64,000 bases of DNA, taken from contig NZ_BMXJ01000004.1 in NCBI RefSeq assembly GCF_014651695.1, positions 241,142-305,141 on the forward strand, in the 5' to 3' direction. Shown piece by piece: positions 33,956-42,480 of this stretch (position 1 is the stretch's first letter; each line of letters begins with the position of its first letter). A program made the position numbers and the translations under genes. The DNA comes from Nocardiopsis terrae. GTDB taxonomy: Bacteria; Actinomycetota; Actinomycetes; Streptosporangiales; Streptosporangiaceae. The notes beneath the pieces were generated by a model. The model did not search any database, was not told where the DNA came from, and saw nothing but the letters and a program-made list of their open reading frames with translations.

Positions 33956-35322
33956 GCTGGTCCTCCTACGGTCTGCCGCGGTGGGAGGAGAGTGGGTGCA
34001 CCGGCCGGGGTGAGCCCCGAAACCGCCGCCATGAGGGCGTGTTCCGCGGGCGCCTCGTCCTCCAGCTCACCGTTGAGGAACTGCTCGTAGGCGGCTAGGT
34101 CCAGGTACCCGTGTCCGCTCACGCAGACTAAGACCCCGCGCTCGGCGCGTAACCCGTCGCTGCCGCGCGTGGCGAGCTTCGCGGCCGCGGCGAGCGCGTG
34201 TCCGGACTCCGGAGCGGCCAGCACGGTTTCGCTGACGGTGAGCTGACGGCCCGCTTCCAGCGCTTCCGTCTGGCTGACGGCCATCGCTTCGATGTCACCG
34301 CGGTGCCGCATCGCCGAGATCACCTTGGCCGCCCCGTGGAAGCGCAGGCCTGCCGAGTGAGCGTCCGGGATGGGGTAGTCGCTGCCGATCGTGTACATGG
34401 CTTCGAGCGGCCCTGTACCGGTGGCGTCGGTTTTGTCGTAGGCGAAGACGCCCCTGGTGAGTTTGGGCGCGGTGGTTGACTCCGCGCCGACCAGCATGGG
34501 GGGCCGGGTGTTTGCCGACGCCGCGGAGCAGTGGAAGGGAAGGGCGATCCCGCCGAAGTTGGACCCAGCCCCGACCGCGCCGACGACCGCGTCGACGTGC
34601 CCGTCCAGTCCGGCGAGCTGTTCCCGGGCCTCGATGCCGATGATCGACTGGTGCAGGATGCTGTAGGTCTCACCGCTGCCGATGCAGAAGGCCGTCCCCT
34701 CGTGGGTGTTGGCGTACTCCACCGCTTCACCGATCGCCAGGGACAGGCTGTTTCCTCTGCCGCTGTCGTGGTCCGCGCTCACGCGGGTCAGGCCGCTCGG
34801 GCTGGACAACACCTCGGCGCCCAGCATGCGCATCAGGACACCGCGGTAAGGTTTGCGGCGCAGGCTCGACTCGACCATGAAGACCCGACAGCCCAGCCCG
34901 AACAGAGCGCACGCCGCGGCCAAAGCGGTCCCCCACTGGCCGGCTCCGGTACCGGTGACCAGTTCCCGAACCCCGGCCTTCTTGTAGTAGTAGGCCTGGG
35001 CCAGCGCGGTGTTCAGCTTGTGGCTGCCGGAGATGTTGCCGCCTTCGTACTTGACGTAGACGGGCACCCTCGACCCGATGGCGTCCTCGAAGTTCCTCGC
35101 GCGCCAAAGCGGGGTCGGCCGGTAGCGACCGTACGCCTGCGCCACCTCTTCGGGGATCGGCCAGTGCTCGCGTTCCTGAACGCTCTGGCGCACCAGCTCC
35201 AAGGGGAGGTTGAGCTGCACTCCGGAACTTCCGGGGTTCTCGGGGCTGCGGTCCGAGGGCAGCGACTCGGAGAGGTAGGGCAGTACGCTCTGCCAGCTGG
35301 AGGGAACGCCCGTGCCGCTCAT
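33952..35322 (-). CDS. TrpB2-like PLP-dependent enzyme with altered catalytic site
   Basis: 456 residues, fold type II PLP enzyme close to TrpB2: RPTPLWRA, KYEGGNISGSHKLNTALAQA with the Schiff-base Lys102, GAGQWGTALAAACALFGLGC, MVESSLRRKPYRGVLM and GAVGAGSNFGG for the phosphate. In tryptophan synthase beta subunits the motif before GAGQ is E-T-G-A-G-Q, whose Glu is catalytic; here it reads G-T-G-A-G-Q (Gly124). The first 55 residues and last 40 are extensions. With the Glu gone, a beta-replacement with a different nucleophile or an elimination is more likely than tryptophan synthesis. Likely makes or alters a non-proteinogenic amino acid. Start ATG overlaps the ACP stop (ATGA). Confidence 0.85.
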   Translation of the reverse strand: MSGTGVPSSWQSVLPYLSESLPSDRSPENPGSSGVQLNLPLELVRQSVQEREHWPIPEEVAQAYGRYRPTPLWRARNFEDAIGSRVPVYVKYEGGNISGSHKLNTALAQAYYYKKAGVRELVTGTGAGQWGTALAAACALFGLGCRVFMVESSLRRKPYRGVLMRMLGAEVLSSPSGLTRVSADHDSGRGNSLSLAIGEAVEYANTHEGTAFCIGSGETYSILHQSIIGIEAREQLAGLDGHVDAVVGAVGAGSNFGGIALPFHCSAASANTRPPMLVGAESTTAPKLTRGVFAYDKTDATGTGPLEAMYTIGSDYPIPDAHSAGLRFHGAAKVISAMRHRGDIEAMAVSQTEALEAGRQLTVSETVLAAPESGHALAAAAKLATRGSDGLRAERGVLVCVSGHGYLDLAAYEQFLNGELEDEAPAEHALMAAVSGLTPAGAPTLLPPRQTVGGPA

Positions 35323-35600
35323 CGCGCCTCCGATCCCTTGAGCACGACGTCGACCAGGTCGGCGACCACGTGGAACTTCCTACCGACGAACAGGTCGTCG
35401 GAGAGGACGACGGACAGCTCGTCCTCGATCCGCAGGAGCATGCCGAGCAGTCCGAGCGAGTTGAGCCGCAGCCGGTCTCCGACCAGGGGTTCCTGCTCGG
35501 TTATCTCCGATACGGTGATGGACAGTTTGGACTCGGCGATCACGACCCGCTTGACGGCCTCTGCCACGGTCGCGCGGTCGAGTTGTTCGGTGGTGGACAT
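35319..35600 (-). CDS. Free carrier protein 2
   Basis: 93 residues. Carrier-protein pattern with LRLNSLGLLGMLLRIEDELSV; the phosphopantetheine Ser is in LNSLG, where most carriers have D before S. Length and helices fit a stand-alone PCP/ACP. Separated from the ProA-like gene by 61 bp, the longest gap in the operon; coupled to the TrpB-like gene by ATGA. Confidence 0.85.
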   Translation of the reverse strand: MSTTEQLDRATVAEAVKRVVIAESKLSITVSEITEQEPLVGDRLRLNSLGLLGMLLRIEDELSVVLSDDLFVGRKFHVVADLVDVVLKGSEAR

Positions 35601-35661
35601 GGGACCTCTCTTGGTTCGTTGTCACTGCCTTGCTCGTTCGGTCCTGGTGGGGGGTTGGGGT

Positions 35662-36942
35662 TCACCCGCGCAGGGCGCCCTCGGACTCGACCAACCAGGA
35701 ATGCGTGACCAGGTCTTCGAGGGTGACGGGGCCGCGAGCGTGCAGCCTCCCGGTGGAGATGGCCAGCTCCGGGCCAAGGCCGAGGGTGGGTGCGTCATGC
35801 AGGCGGAGTGAACCGTTGACGATGAGCGCGGCGGCGTCGACCCGGCCGGTGAACTCCTCGGCCACGGCTGGCTCCGCGGTGATGACGCCCTCGGTGTGCG
35901 CGGAACCGTGTTCCCCGATGTGGCGCACGGCCGCGTCGACACCGCTGACGGCGAGCACGCCGATGGTCGGGCTGGCGAACTCACGGCCGAGGTCGTACTC
36001 CTGGAGAGACTCGACCCGCAACGGTCCACCGCTGGTGTGGGGAGGCGTCAGTCCCGGGCAGAGTCTGACGGTGAGCTCTTCACCCCTGGCACTGGCTGAC
36101 TCGTGCAGGGCGGCCAGGTACCGGTCTCCTACTTCCTCGTCGACCAGGACCAACTCCACCGAAGTGCAACCCGCTGGTTCGGGAATCTTGCTGTCCAGAG
36201 TCACTTCCGCCGCCATGCCCAGGTCTGCGCTGCGGTGTACGTAGAGGTGGTTGGTACCGCCGCCGCTGGCGATCAGGGGAATGGAGCTGTTGGAGCGGCA
36301 GTAGTCCACGAGGGAAGGGCTCCCACGGGGGATGAGCACATCGATCGCGTCCGGTCTGGCCAGGAACGCCTTCATCACCGACCGGTCGGCGTCGTTGATC
36401 ACCGTCACCAGGTGCTCCGGGAGTCCGGCGTCCCGAAGGGCGGCACGGGCTACTTCCTGGAGCGCGGCGTCGGTCAGGGCCATTTCCTTACCGCCGCGCA
36501 GCAGCACGGCGTTGCCCATCGCGACCGGCAGGAGCGCGCCGTCGAAGGTGACGGTCGGGCGCGCCTCGTACACGAGGAAGAGGACGCCCAGGGGCTTGTG
36601 GACTCGACGCAGGGCGATGGAGTCACCGACCCTGTGCTCCGGTTTCCTGCGGGCGAACGAAGCCAGTCCCTCCCCGACCTCCGCGGCCCGGCTGGTCAGG
36701 TCCGTCAGGTGCTGATCGGTCAACCGCAGCCTGTCGACAATCGTCGCTGGCAACCCGCGACGCTGGGCCTCGTGAACATCCTGGTCGTTGGCCCGGCGGA
36801 CCTCGGGCCAGTGTTCCTCCAGGCGACGTGCGAGTTCCGCGCAATAGCGCTGGTAGGCGGGAGCTCCCACGGAAGGACTGGAACGCAGGGCTTGCCGCGC
36901 GTTGGACAACACCTGTTCTGGGTTTGCTCTCATATCAGTCAT
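35662..36942 (-). CDS. Gamma-glutamyl-phosphate reductase (ProA)-like enzyme
   Basis: 426 residues of the aldehyde dehydrogenase superfamily in its ProA branch: KPLGVLFLVYEARPTVT, GNAVLLRGGKEM, IDVLIPRGSPSLVDY and the catalytic Cys259 in SKIPEPAGCTSVELVLVD. True ProA has GxCHxYVD where this has GTNHLYVH, so it has drifted. ProA reduces gamma-glutamyl phosphate to glutamate semialdehyde, which cyclises to pyrroline-5-carboxylate. No ProB kinase lies nearby, so it either uses primary-metabolism substrate or reduces a different activated acyl group, perhaps a carrier thioester. Start ATG overlaps the SDR stop. Confidence 0.8.
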   Translation of the reverse strand: MTDMRANPEQVLSNARQALRSSPSVGAPAYQRYCAELARRLEEHWPEVRRANDQDVHEAQRRGLPATIVDRLRLTDQHLTDLTSRAAEVGEGLASFARRKPEHRVGDSIALRRVHKPLGVLFLVYEARPTVTFDGALLPVAMGNAVLLRGGKEMALTDAALQEVARAALRDAGLPEHLVTVINDADRSVMKAFLARPDAIDVLIPRGSPSLVDYCRSNSSIPLIASGGGTNHLYVHRSADLGMAAEVTLDSKIPEPAGCTSVELVLVDEEVGDRYLAALHESASARGEELTVRLCPGLTPPHTSGGPLRVESLQEYDLGREFASPTIGVLAVSGVDAAVRHIGEHGSAHTEGVITAEPAVAEEFTGRVDAAALIVNGSLRLHDAPTLGLGPELAISTGRLHARGPVTLEDLVTHSWLVESEGALRG

Positions 36943-37685
36943 CACCACATGAACTGTCCGCCGTCGACGATGAGCTTCTGCCCGTTCACATAGGTGGCCG
37001 CGGGGCCGATCAGGAACTCCAGGGCGTCGGCCACCTCGTCGGGCGACCCGATCCGGCGCTGGGGTACCGCCTCGGTGACCTCGACGCGCATCCTCTCGGG
37101 ATCGTCGAGTCGCAGGCGCGTACGCAGTTCTTCGGTGTCGATCATCCCGGGGATGAGGGCGTTCACCCGGATGGTCGGTGCCAGTTCCAGCGCCAGGCAC
37201 TTGGTCAACTGCAGCAGCCCGGCCTTGCTCGCGCAGTAGTTGGCGCCGTTGAGCCGCGGGCGCATCCCCGTGGTCGCGCCTATGTTGACCACGTTGCCGC
37301 CCCCTGCCGCCAACATCGCCGGGGCCAGGGCACGGGTGAGCCAGAACGGGGCTGACAGGTTGGTGTCAATGGTGCGGCGCCATTCCTGGTCGGTCATCTC
37401 CAGGAACGGTCGATCGGCGTTGAACCCGGCGTTGTTCACCAGAACCCGCGGTGCGCCGTGTTCGTTGAGCACGTACTCGGCCAGGTCCGCGGTCTGCCCG
37501 GGGTCTGACAGGTCTGTGCGCCTGACGTGCAGGCGCGCGCCGAGATCGGCCTCGGCTTTGCCCGCTGACTCCGGGTCTGACCAGTAGCAGGCGATAACCC
37601 GGTACCCGAGGCTCACCAGGCGTGTGCTGAACGCGAGGCCGATTCCCTTGGTTCCTCCGGTGACGACGGCGATCGGTTCGGTCAT
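36942..37685 (-). CDS. Short-chain dehydrogenase/reductase
   Basis: 247 residues, classical SDR: cofactor motif TGGTKGIG near the N-terminus, NNAGFNAD, catalytic Tyr and Lys in NYCASKAG, and a C-terminal VNGQKLIVDGG of FabG-like enzymes. It probably reduces a keto or imine intermediate, perhaps carrier-bound, using NAD(P)H. Start ATG (with a longer in-frame option upstream) overlaps the thioesterase stop by ATGA; the stop overlaps the ProA-like start. Confidence 0.9.
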   Translation of the reverse strand: MTEPIAVVTGGTKGIGLAFSTRLVSLGYRVIACYWSDPESAGKAEADLGARLHVRRTDLSDPGQTADLAEYVLNEHGAPRVLVNNAGFNADRPFLEMTDQEWRRTIDTNLSAPFWLTRALAPAMLAAGGGNVVNIGATTGMRPRLNGANYCASKAGLLQLTKCLALELAPTIRVNALIPGMIDTEELRTRLRLDDPERMRVEVTEAVPQRRIGSPDEVADALEFLIGPAATYVNGQKLIVDGGQFMW

Positions 37686-38464
37686 GAGTACTCCGTAGGT
37701 TGCTGGGTGGCCCGGGGGCATGACGGCGTTCCGGGGGCGTCGTCGGAAGAGCGAGTGTCGGTCAAGAACTCGCCGAGGTGTTCCAGGACGACAGACAGGT
37801 ACGGTTCGGTCAGGGCTTCGAAGTGGTTGCCGGGCACCGCGCGCTCACGCAGGGACGGGGAGAGCGACTTCCACCGCCTGACGTGCTCCGTGTTGTCCTC
37901 ATCGTCACAGGTGATGAGGAGAACGGAACCGTCGTACTCGGAGCGGGGCCGATGCGTCAGCAGCGCTCTCAGGTGGGCGCCGGTCGTCTCGGCGACCAGG
38001 GTCCGGTCGATGCCTCCGAGGAGGGGCCCGGCGGATTCCACCATGCGCTCGCACTGAAGTTTGAGTTCCTCGGCAGACGAGGTGGGGACGGCGGGGCTGT
38101 CCAGCATGACGACGCGGGGACGGTTCGCGTCCAGGGCCCGGGCCGCGAGCTCGAAGGCGAGAACTCCGCCAAGAGACCAGCCGAACAGCAGGTCGGGTGG
38201 GCGTTCGAGGCTGTCCAGCAGGGCTCTGTACTTGGCGGCCATCACCTCGACGGAGTCGTCTGGCTGTTCGCCCTTCATGAGCCCGGATGCCCGGATTCCG
38301 TGTACTGGACCCAAACGACCGAGCATCGAGGCCACTCCGAGGTAGGGGCTCAGCCCGCCACCCGCCGGGTGCAGCAGAACGCTGTGCAGGGGCCCTTGGC
38401 CGCTACCGACCGGGACCAGCAGTTCCTGTGCCGGGATCGTTCCACCGCTCATGGCTCCCGTCAC
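37682..38464 (-). CDS. Type II thioesterase
   Basis: 260 residues, alpha/beta hydrolase of the NRPS thioesterase family: LHPAGGGLSPYLGV, nucleophile Ser in LLFGWSLGGVLAFELA, acid in VMLDSP and His in VPGNHFEAL. It would release the product or clear misprimed carriers; it is the only releasing enzyme in the operon. I chose GTG 38464, which overlaps the NRPS stop (GTGA) and has GGAGGG nine bases upstream; the ATG at 38452 has its purine run too close. Confidence 0.9.
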   Translation of the reverse strand: MTGAMSGGTIPAQELLVPVGSGQGPLHSVLLHPAGGGLSPYLGVASMLGRLGPVHGIRASGLMKGEQPDDSVEVMAAKYRALLDSLERPPDLLFGWSLGGVLAFELAARALDANRPRVVMLDSPAVPTSSAEELKLQCERMVESAGPLLGGIDRTLVAETTGAHLRALLTHRPRSEYDGSVLLITCDDEDNTEHVRRWKSLSPSLRERAVPGNHFEALTEPYLSVVLEHLGEFLTDTRSSDDAPGTPSCPRATQQPTEYS

Positions 38465-41400
38465 TGCTCGGCCCTCCGGATCAGTGCGGCCAGGTCCCGG
38501 ACGGTGGGGTTGCCGAAAACGTCGAGAATCGCGAGTCGAACACCTTCCTGCTGCTCGATACGTGAGACGGCGTTGAGGACGGTGAGCGAGTGGGCCCCCG
38601 ATTCCAACAGGGAGCGGTCCACAGTCAGGTCCGACCGGCTGAGCAGCTCCGACCAAAGCCTCAGGAGTCGTGACTGCAGCGGGTCGTCGGAAGCGGGAGC
38701 CGCGTCCTCCTCCCGCTGGCGGGCCCAACGGTTCATGAGGTCGTCGGCTCGCCCCAGTAGGGCCTGGCGGTCAACCTTGCCGTTACCCGTCTTGGGTATC
38801 TCCGCCACGGGCAGTACCGCTGCCGGCATCATGTACGCGGGCAGTGTGTCCTTCAGCAGGGACGAGATCTCGTCCTGAGCGCCGTCCCCACCCGAGTCCG
38901 CCGAACGGATGAAGAGCAGCAGATGCCGATCCGCTCCCTCGCCGCGAACCGCCGCCGCGGCCTCGGCCACCGACGGGTGCGACAGCACCGCGCTCTCGAG
39001 TTCACCGAGTTCAACACGGAAACCCCGGATCTTGACCTGCTCGTCGTCACGACCGAGAAAGATCAGGGCCCCCGTGTCGGACCACAGAACCTTGTCACCG
39101 GTGCGATAGCGGACGGATCCGGGCGAGCCGTGGGGGTCGGGGACGAACCGCTCCGCGGTCTTGGCCTCATCGTCGACGTAACCGTCCGCGGTGCACCGCC
39201 CGCCCAGCATCATCTCTCCAGGAACGCCGAGAGGAGCCAGATGCCCTGTGTCGTCGACCACCTGAGCGGTCACACCGGAGATCGGAAGCCCGATCGGGGT
39301 GTGGGTCCGCCAACCGTCGCGGTCCGATGAGAGCCGGTGCGTGGTCACGGCGTGCGTCTCGGTCGGGCCGTACAGGTTGATCAGTTCGATTCCAGGCCGC
39401 CGGGCGAAGAACCGTTCGACCAACGGATCCAGGATGAGCTGCTCACCTGAAACGCACACGTACTCGACGTGTTCGAGTCCAGCGTCCGCATCGGAGACCG
39501 CCTGCGCGAAGGGCCGTAGTGCGGCGGCGGGCAGGTACACATGGGTCGCGGCGCTCTCGACCACTCGCCGGACGACCGCGGGTAGATCCCTGCGGTCGGC
39601 AGGCTCTCGGGAGATGACCGTGCCGCCTGCCGCGAGCGTCGGCACGATCTCCTGGAAGGAGACGTCGAAGCCCAGAGGAGCGTACTGGAGGAACCGGGTC
39701 CGGGCACTCATCCCCAGCGCTTCGATCTGCCACGCCGTGAGATTGAGCAGGGGCCCGTTCGGCATCGCCACGCCCTTGGGCTGACCGGTCGACCCGGACG
39801 TGAACATCACGTACCCGCCAGCGCCCTCAGTACCGCTGGGCTCAGCAGAGGTGTCCTCGGCGAGGCTGTCCAACGGCACCGCGGGAAGACCACCCACACC
39901 GTGCTGGCCGATGATGATTCGGCAGTCGGCCTTGGCGAGCATGTAGGAGAGGCGTTCCGTGGGCAGCGTCCTGTCCAGCGGTAGGTAGAGACCGCCCACC
40001 CTCAGTACGGACATGACGGCCACGACGGTTTCCACCAGCGAGTCCGCGGCCAGACCCACTACGTCTCCTGAACCGACACCCCGTCGGCGCAGGCCGGCAC
40101 AGACCCTGTCCACCTCCCGGTTCAACTGCCGGTAGTTCATACTGCGGTCGGACTCCTCGACCGCGACGGCGTCGGCCCGGTGCTCGGCGGTGTTCCGCAA
40201 CCACGCGTCGAGATCCGCATACGGCGGTTCGAGACCATAGCCGTCCGTTGTCCGGGACAGTCTCAGGGACTCGTCCGCGAACAGATCGCGCAATTTGATC
40301 GAGTCGGCCGTGGCGGCTGATGCGACGGCACCGTGAAGCGACCGCGCGACCGCTTGCGCGACCGGGTCGGGAACGAGCTCGAGATCATGGTCGACTTCGA
40401 GCAACCACCCCTCCGGGGTCGGTGTCACACCGAGCCAGAGGTCGAACTTCGCGGTGCCGGGCGCGTGTTCGCGGATACCCGTGACCGCGCCTCCCAGCGC
40501 CACCGATGTGGAGTCCTGCATCGCCAGCATCACCGAGAACACGGGGTTTCGGTTGGTGCCGCGATCTGGGTCGGCGTACCGGACGACCCGGCTGAACGGT
40601 ACCGACGAGCGGCTTCGGACCTTCCTGGCCTCGGGCTGGACGGCCTCGCGCAGGTAGTGAGCGAACTCCGCGTCCCAATCCACGTCCAGAACCACGGGGA
40701 GCGTGTTGACGAAGAACCCGCACAGGTCGTAGGAGCCGACTGTGCGCCGGGACAGCAGGGGGCTACCGAAGACGACGCGTCGCTGTCCGGTATGACGGGC
40801 CAGGACCGCACCGTACACCGCTGAGAAGAACTCGAACGGGGTCACGGACCACCGCGCGCACGCGCGGTCCACGGCCTCGGATACCTGCGCGCCGAGGGAG
40901 ACTGTCCGCCTGCGCCCTTGGAACCGGGTCTCCTTGGAGCGTTCCGGACGGGGGTAGATCGTGGTGGCCGGCACCTGCCGCACAAGACGGCCGATCTCGG
41001 ATGCGTTCTTCTCAACGCGCGAGGACCCCTCGGCCTTGTGTTGGGCTCGGAGCTCATGGAGAAGGGCGTGTTCCCTCGCGGGGCGGACAGCCTCGGTGTC
41101 GAGCCGCCCGAGCAAGGCGGAGTCGAAGTCCTTGGCCATCGGCTGCAGGGAGAAGCCGTCGAAGACGGTGTGGTGGACGACGAACACGAACCTGGAATCG
41201 TCACCGGCGGCTGAGCGCAGGTGGTGAGCACGGATCAGCGGTGCCCGTGAGGTGTCGAAAGCCGTCTCGGCGAGCTCGCGCACCACTTCGTCCCTGCGCT
41301 CTTCGATGCTGCCTTCGACTGTTTCCTGAACCAGGGGCAGGTCATCGTCAGGGGGTGGGACGCCGAGCGCGGCGTGGGGTTCGGGGTCCTCGAGGAGGCT

Positions 41401-41631
41401 GAGCCGCAGGTTCGGCTGCACCGCGAGTACGGCTGCCATCGCCGACCGCACGTCGGCGGCGGTGTACCCGGGATCGAGGCGCAGCTCGGCGAGCACGTTG
41501 TACAGGTTCGCCGTGGGCACAGAACGTTCGACAACGAGCAGCCCGGCCTGGGACTCCGTCACAGGTGCCGTCCACACGATCGTTCGGCCCGTGGTCTCCT
41601 CGACGGGGGGAGCGGTGGTGTCCGCGGTCAT
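38461..41631 (-). CDS. Single-module NRPS, domains C-A-PCP
   Basis: 1056 residues. Condensation domain about 20-440 with the active-site HHTVFDG at 153-159; adenylation domain about 470-960 with VMFTSGSTGQPKGV, LYGPTETH, RYRTGD and NGKVDR; PCP about 985-1050 with GAHSL (Ser1015). By a hand alignment to GrsA the specificity residues read D-V-Q-Y-C-S-L-A-V, beginning like proline codes (D-V-Q) but diverging afterwards; treat this as tentative. It probably couples one amino acid to a donor held on one of the free carriers. No epimerase or internal thioesterase is present. Its start overlaps carrier protein 3 (ATGA). Confidence 0.95.
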   Translation of the reverse strand: MTADTTAPPVEETTGRTIVWTAPVTESQAGLLVVERSVPTANLYNVLAELRLDPGYTAADVRSAMAAVLAVQPNLRLSLLEDPEPHAALGVPPPDDDLPLVQETVEGSIEERRDEVVRELAETAFDTSRAPLIRAHHLRSAAGDDSRFVFVVHHTVFDGFSLQPMAKDFDSALLGRLDTEAVRPAREHALLHELRAQHKAEGSSRVEKNASEIGRLVRQVPATTIYPRPERSKETRFQGRRRTVSLGAQVSEAVDRACARWSVTPFEFFSAVYGAVLARHTGQRRVVFGSPLLSRRTVGSYDLCGFFVNTLPVVLDVDWDAEFAHYLREAVQPEARKVRSRSSVPFSRVVRYADPDRGTNRNPVFSVMLAMQDSTSVALGGAVTGIREHAPGTAKFDLWLGVTPTPEGWLLEVDHDLELVPDPVAQAVARSLHGAVASAATADSIKLRDLFADESLRLSRTTDGYGLEPPYADLDAWLRNTAEHRADAVAVEESDRSMNYRQLNREVDRVCAGLRRRGVGSGDVVGLAADSLVETVVAVMSVLRVGGLYLPLDRTLPTERLSYMLAKADCRIIIGQHGVGGLPAVPLDSLAEDTSAEPSGTEGAGGYVMFTSGSTGQPKGVAMPNGPLLNLTAWQIEALGMSARTRFLQYAPLGFDVSFQEIVPTLAAGGTVISREPADRRDLPAVVRRVVESAATHVYLPAAALRPFAQAVSDADAGLEHVEYVCVSGEQLILDPLVERFFARRPGIELINLYGPTETHAVTTHRLSSDRDGWRTHTPIGLPISGVTAQVVDDTGHLAPLGVPGEMMLGGRCTADGYVDDEAKTAERFVPDPHGSPGSVRYRTGDKVLWSDTGALIFLGRDDEQVKIRGFRVELGELESAVLSHPSVAEAAAAVRGEGADRHLLLFIRSADSGGDGAQDEISSLLKDTLPAYMMPAAVLPVAEIPKTGNGKVDRQALLGRADDLMNRWARQREEDAAPASDDPLQSRLLRLWSELLSRSDLTVDRSLLESGAHSLTVLNAVSRIEQQEGVRLAILDVFGNPTVRDLAALIRRAEQ

Positions 41632-41879
41632 ATTGTCTCGCCTCCGATTGCCGATTCGGCCAACCAGGCGCGCAGCTCGCCGACTGTGCTGACGCCGGCG
41701 AGACTGCTCACATCGATTTCCTGCTCCGAGTCCGGACTCGCCGCTACCACGATGCGGACGATCGCGAGTGAGTCCAATCCGATTTCAGTGAGTTTTGACC
41801 CGTCGCCGTAAGGAACCCTCACCTGGCCCTGCAAAGCGATTTCCAGCGCTGAATACGATTCGCTGGCCTGCTGCCGCAT
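41628..41879 (-). CDS. Free carrier protein 3, first gene of the operon
   Basis: 83 residues. The site LTEIGLDSLAIVRIVV carries the phosphopantetheine Ser in GLDSL. I chose ATG 41879 because AAGGGGAG lies five bases upstream; the longer frame to 41909 starts before this ribosome site. The gene leads the 16-gene leftward operon and directly precedes the NRPS module, suggesting it presents the donor substrate to the condensation domain. Confidence 0.85.
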   Translation of the reverse strand: MRQQASESYSALEIALQGQVRVPYGDGSKLTEIGLDSLAIVRIVVAASPDSEQEIDVSSLAGVSTVGELRAWLAESAIGGETI

Positions 41880-42019
41880 TGGCGCTCCCCTTGAGAATCT
41901 CTGACACATTCAAGCGATGGACAAAATCTACGCCCAGCACCCCGTGGCGCGTCAACAGCTCCACCGGACGCTCCGATAGGAACAAGCAATAAAGGCATAG
42001 CAGAACCTGCTCACCGGAA

Positions 42020-42038
42020 CCATAAGAAAAAACTATGG
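42020..42038. promoter_or_regulatory. Candidate LysR-type binding box
   Basis: CCATA-N9-TATGG is a perfect interrupted palindrome containing the T-N11-A core of LysR sites, in a markedly A/T-rich patch about 140 bp before the start of carrier protein 3. A TTGACC element lies just upstream of it on the operon strand. The 600-bp region 41880-42480 has no gene; it holds the promoters of the leftward operon and of the MFS gene. Confidence 0.4.
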
Positions 42039-42415
42039 GTCAATAGACAAACCAACTCCGGGGCCTTCTCGCAAACTCCCAGAAAACCCTTCACAAGGGC
42101 AACCAGGCCACAGGGAGCGAGAACACCGCGCCGGGCGGACCGGTCTCGCGCCGACCTCAAGGCCCCTTCGCCCCCGGTTCCACGAGGAGGGCAGGCCCCG
42201 ACGGGCCGAGCACAGCTCGCGGGACCGCCGCCTGCCCCCTCAGCAGGAAGGAGTCCTGGCGGCTCTCGCCTTCGTGAGCTCGGATCCGAGCGGACTCACC
42301 CCTCCCGGGAACCGCCCCCTCCATCCAGAACCGAGCGCGCCCCTGGGGTGATCGAGAAGATCTATCGAGCACAGTAACCAACATGAGAACTTAGGTGGTT
42401 ATACTAGTGATCTGG

Positions 42416-42429
42416 GTAACACCTGTTAC
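42416..42429. promoter_or_regulatory. Inverted repeat before the MFS exporter gene
   Basis: GTAACA-CC-TGTTAC, 6-bp arms, about 50 bp before the exporter start and next to the A/T-rich TTATACTAGT, which could be a -10 region. Position fits a repressor operator; the regulator is unknown. Confidence 0.4.
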
Positions 42430-42480
42430 AGCAAGGAAGCCAGTCAGAACCAACCATCAAAGGCGATAAGGAGGTCGCAG

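Noticed and set aside
24945..41879. Reading the operon as a siderophore cluster
   Set aside because: There is no NIS synthetase, hydroxamate or catecholate gene and no uptake genes nearby; an EntS-like exporter alone is not enough.
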